From contig JANZZV010000008.1 in assembly GCA_026419195.1 (NCBI GenBank), positions 18,915 to 82,914 on the forward strand: a stretch of DNA of 64,000 nt. The letters are read 5' to 3'. The notes below the pieces were generated by a model that was given only the letters and a program-made list of their open reading frames with translations, had not been told where the DNA came from and made no database searches. A program made the translations under genes and the position numbers. Below, in pieces: positions 61,655 to 64,000 of this stretch; positions within the stretch are counted from its first letter, which is position 1; each line of letters opens with the position of its first letter. The DNA comes from Fervidobacterium sp. GTDB lineage: Bacteria; Thermotogota; Thermotogae; Thermotogales; Fervidobacteriaceae.

Positions 61655-64000
61655 TTATTTTAATTCAATCACCTTAGCTGTTAAAAATATCGTTATGTTC
61701 CTTTGCTCTACTGTTTCTTTCATTCCCCTAAACAACATTCCTATGATGGGCAAATCACCAAGTATCGGTATCTTCCATTCTGATTTACTTTTTTCTTCTC
61801 TTGCAAGACCACCGATTACAATTGTCTGTCCATTCTTAATAGTGATCTTTGTCTTAGCTTCCCGTTTATTTAGCTTTGGCAATCCATCGATTACTACAGA
61901 ATAGTCAAAATTATTTACAGAAGTCGTAAGCTCTAAATCAATAGTATTGTCTGAGTTTACATATGGAGTTATCTTAAGTTCAATACCACCTTCTAAATTT
62001 CTGATTTCTACACTTCTTTGTTCACCAGAACCAGAAGCTATTTTAACAGGTACGTTATCACCTATGAAAATTCTTGCTTCCTCACCACTTTTCGTCATTA
62101 TATTAGGATTAGCAAGAAGTTTACCTGATCCCGAGTTACCTTTTGGAGCAAGTCCTTCTGCACTCTTGGTTTGGAACGAAATTTGTGCTTCGTTAAGGAT
62201 TTTATCCAATATAGTTCCGTCGAGTATATCAATTATGTTTATATTCAGCTTTAACCCTTCTGAACCAAATGTTAAGTAATTTCCTGATTTAAGTAAAGTA
62301 ACAAGTTCTGTAGACAAACCTGATGATTGTGACTCATCTAAAATTTTTGCTTCTATAGAAACTATCTTTGCAGTTGTGAACTCGCTTATCAGTCTATTTA
62401 TATCATCCACATTTTTCGGATCCAAATCGTAAGCAACAATAAGTCCTGCCGCAGGACTCACCATCGCTTTTCCACCGTAAAATTTGATGAGTTCTTCTAC
62501 TTTGTCTGCATTTCTCGGAACATTGAATGTGTAAGTTGTTCTAACTTTAGTTGCTTCAGGTGTTGTATCAACAATGTATACATTTCCCAACTTCTTTATA
62601 GAAATTCCATAGTTGAACATTATAGAGTTGAAAGTTTCAAAGTCAATATTGGAAACAGACATTGTTGCATTCTTTTCAAATTGTTTCGAAAAAACAACAT
62701 GATACCCAAGTTCCTGAAAAACTGTTTTAATTACCTCAGATAGGTTTTCATTGCTTATATTAATGCTTATTAATCCATCCTTTACAAACACCTTTTTTGC
62801 TTCTGCAGTCTTCGCATTTTTTGGTGAAATATATGTGATCCCACCTACTTCATAAAATTCAACCCACTTGGAGAAAACCTGTTTAAATGTTTCATAATCG
62901 ATATCTTTAAGGTAAACAGAGTTGAGAGTTACTTCTATCTTGTCTAGGTTGTAAGATTTCTTTAGTTTTAACATAACCTGTGATATTATATCGCCCACAT
63001 TCTTGTTTGATACATTAATCGTTATCAATCCATCTTTTACAGTTATTTCCTCTTTCTCTTCACTTTTTGCAGGTTCACTAATACCTCTTGACGGTACTGA
63101 TTCAGAGATGTAATATACACTTCCCTTTTTTTCGTAAACTATGTTGTAAGCTTTTAAGCTTTCCAAAAGCTGGTTTAAATTAGAAACTATTATTCTCATC
63201 GAACACTGAGACTTTATTTCATCAATGATTATTATTTCTTCGGACAACAACTTAGCAACTTCCAGTAAAAGTTGTTTTATACTTTTATCTTTTACCTCTA
63301 TTAATAACTTATTGTCAATGAGGTTGTATTCGCTTTCCGGCTTAAATGCCTTTATTTCCTTTTCTATTCTTTCAACACTTTTTTGAGGGCCGACAAGATA
63401 GACCTTTTGACCTATTTTAAAATATCTCACCTTTGTATCAAATATTGATATTATCGTTTCTATATCCCTTGCTTCCAACACTGTGTTGACTGTTGCTACC
63501 GTTCCTGATCCATCACCTACTATGCCATTAATAAACTCCGTAACATTCTTTATCACTTCTTTTGTTCCTATTACGAAATACCCTTGTTGTGTCTTGTATG
63601 TTCTAACGTTATATAATTCCCTTACTATTTCATCAATTTCTTGTGGATAATTCAAAAATACATACGTCTGTTCTGGTTTCATCCCTTCCACAAAACTTCT
63701 AACTTTCTTTATCTCCTCTTGAGTCCCGTAAACTACAAATCCTTGCTTAGTTCTATATGTCTCAACGTTATACAATTTCTTTATCACTTGGTCTAATTCC
63801 GGGTTGTACTCAATGTATGCATATGTTCTCTCAGGTGCTATTTGTAATTTTGCAATTTCTTCGTTTATCTTTTCTACCTCTGTTTTATCACCTCTTATGT
63901 ACAAAACCTCAGAGATTTGTTCTAAGGTTATATTTAACCCTAGTATCTTCGACAACCTTTCGATATCTTCTTTCTTAATATTTGAAGCAATTTTGATTGG
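61655..64000 (-). CDS. secretin (PilQ/GspD family), 5' end beyond the window
   Basis: 781 residues visible; the frame is open past the right edge (the TTG at 63955 is internal). Outer-membrane channel of a type IV pilus or type II secretion system. The N-terminal part has two tandem ~53-residue repeats; the middle has two STN/N-domain-like units beginning KDGLITINVSNKN and KDGLISINISNEN; then NPNIMTKSGEEARIFIGDNVPV, GGIELKITPYV and the secretin signature IGGLAREEKSKSEWKIPILG-DLPIIGMLF. The N-terminal architecture is specific to this lineage. Confidence 0.88.
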   Translation of the reverse strand, partial: PIKIASNIKKEDIERLSKILGLNITLEQISEVLYIRGDKTEVEKINEEIAKLQIAPERTYAYIEYNPELDQVIKKLYNVETYRTKQGFVVYGTQEEIKKVRSFVEGMKPEQTYVFLNYPQEIDEIVRELYNVRTYKTQQGYFVIGTKEVIKNVTEFINGIVGDGSGTVATVNTVLEARDIETIISIFDTKVRYFKIGQKVYLVGPQKSVERIEKEIKAFKPESEYNLIDNKLLIEVKDKSIKQLLLEVAKLLSEEIIIIDEIKSQCSMRIIVSNLNQLLESLKAYNIVYEKKGSVYYISESVPSRGISEPAKSEEKEEITVKDGLITINVSNKNVGDIISQVMLKLKKSYNLDKIEVTLNSVYLKDIDYETFKQVFSKWVEFYEVGGITYISPKNAKTAEAKKVFVKDGLISINISNENLSEVIKTVFQELGYHVVFSKQFEKNATMSVSNIDFETFNSIMFNYGISIKKLGNVYIVDTTPEATKVRTTYTFNVPRNADKVEELIKFYGGKAMVSPAAGLIVAYDLDPKNVDDINRLISEFTTAKIVSIEAKILDESQSSGLSTELVTLLKSGNYLTFGSEGLKLNINIIDILDGTILDKILNEAQISFQTKSAEGLAPKGNSGSGKLLANPNIMTKSGEEARIFIGDNVPVKIASGSGEQRSVEIRNLEGGIELKITPYVNSDNTIDLELTTSVNNFDYSVVIDGLPKLNKREAKTKITIKNGQTIVIGGLAREEKSKSEWKIPILGDLPIIGMLFRGMKETVEQRNITIFLTAKVIELK
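63521..63835 (-). repeat. tandem ~53-residue protein repeat within the secretin
   Basis: Two adjacent units begin PERTYAYIEYNPELDQ and PEQTYVFLNYPQEIDE, and share KKLYNVETYRTKQGF / RELYNVRTYKTQQGY and a closing GTxExIKxV helix. Flanking segments suggest more degenerate copies on both sides. Confidence 0.7.

Noticed and set aside
1..64000. CRISPR arrays, tRNA/rRNA genes or insertion sequences
   Set aside because: I found no regularly spaced repeats, cloverleaf-like sequence or transposase, although a tRNA could be missed by eye.

Overview
The window is AT-rich bacterial chromosome, densely packed, with short spacers, strong Shine-Dalgarno (SD) sites and many GTG/TTG starts. Gene content points to the order Thermotogales, most likely Fervidobacterium or a near relative. 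The pointers are flavin-dependent ThyX, a SecA without the C-terminal zinc tail, a Na+-type membrane pyrophosphatase, a TM287/288-like ABC exporter pair, SufCBDSU for Fe-S assembly, SpeD/SpeE, and a biotin/Na+ methylmalonyl-CoA decarboxylase. The genus is inferred from protein resemblance and base composition; no search was run. I saw no tRNA, rRNA, CRISPR array or insertion sequence.

Layout. 1-4.4 kb (+): the end of an AddA/RecB-type nuclease, a large AddB-like nuclease and an unknown membrane-anchored protein. 4.5-8.6 kb (-): DUF342 protein, GAF-like protein and a PfkB-family sugar-phosphate kinase in one operon. 8.8-13.6 kb (+): diguanylate cyclase, copper ATPase with a CopZ-like chaperone, CYTH protein. 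13.6-15.1 kb (-): GPH-family sugar symporter behind a LacI-type operator. 15.5-16.9 kb (+): a small Cys-rich protein and a CapA-like protein. 17.1-20.0 kb (-): a highly divergent phosphofructokinase homologue beside membrane pyrophosphatase. 20.1-30.3 kb (-): a long run, vut-lipM-rsmI-rsmD-DUF47-hydrolase-lipoprotein-rnhB-thyX-DRTGG-folD-yajC-secD-secF. 30.5-32.5 kb (+): speD, speE and an XRE-cupin regulator. 32.6-34.3 kb: gene-poor, with decayed fragments. 34.4-36.5 kb (+): cobalamin-binding mutase subunit, meaB, DUF2520. 36.9-39.7 kb (-): methylmalonyl-CoA epimerase and decarboxylase alpha, delta and biotin-carrier subunits. 39.8-47.5 kb (-): cNMP-domain proteins, secA, a 2-oxoacid oxidoreductase alpha subunit with its ferredoxin, the Na+-pumping beta subunit and a two-cNMP-domain regulator. 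47.6-51.0 kb (-): iadA, kbl, tdh. 51.3-55.2 kb (-): a heterodimeric ABC exporter behind an attenuator-like leader. 55.3-60.8 kb (+): sufC-B-D-S-U and mscL. 60.8-64 kb (-): MEMO1-family protein and a truncated secretin.

Working together: epimerase, decarboxylase subunits, MeaB and the B12 subunit form a methylmalonyl-CoA module in which decarboxylation can pump Na+, and the pyrophosphatase is another probable Na+ pump. Tdh, Kbl, IadA and the 2-oxoacid oxidoreductase parts fit peptide and amino-acid fermentation. The most novel-looking element is the leader of the ABC exporter operon (54906-55175). It holds a good promoter, a 31-codon ORF with a strong SD, two sequence copies that compete for the same complement, and an intrinsic terminator just before the first exporter gene. 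That is the architecture of ribosome-mediated attenuation, or else the peptide itself is the exporter's cargo.
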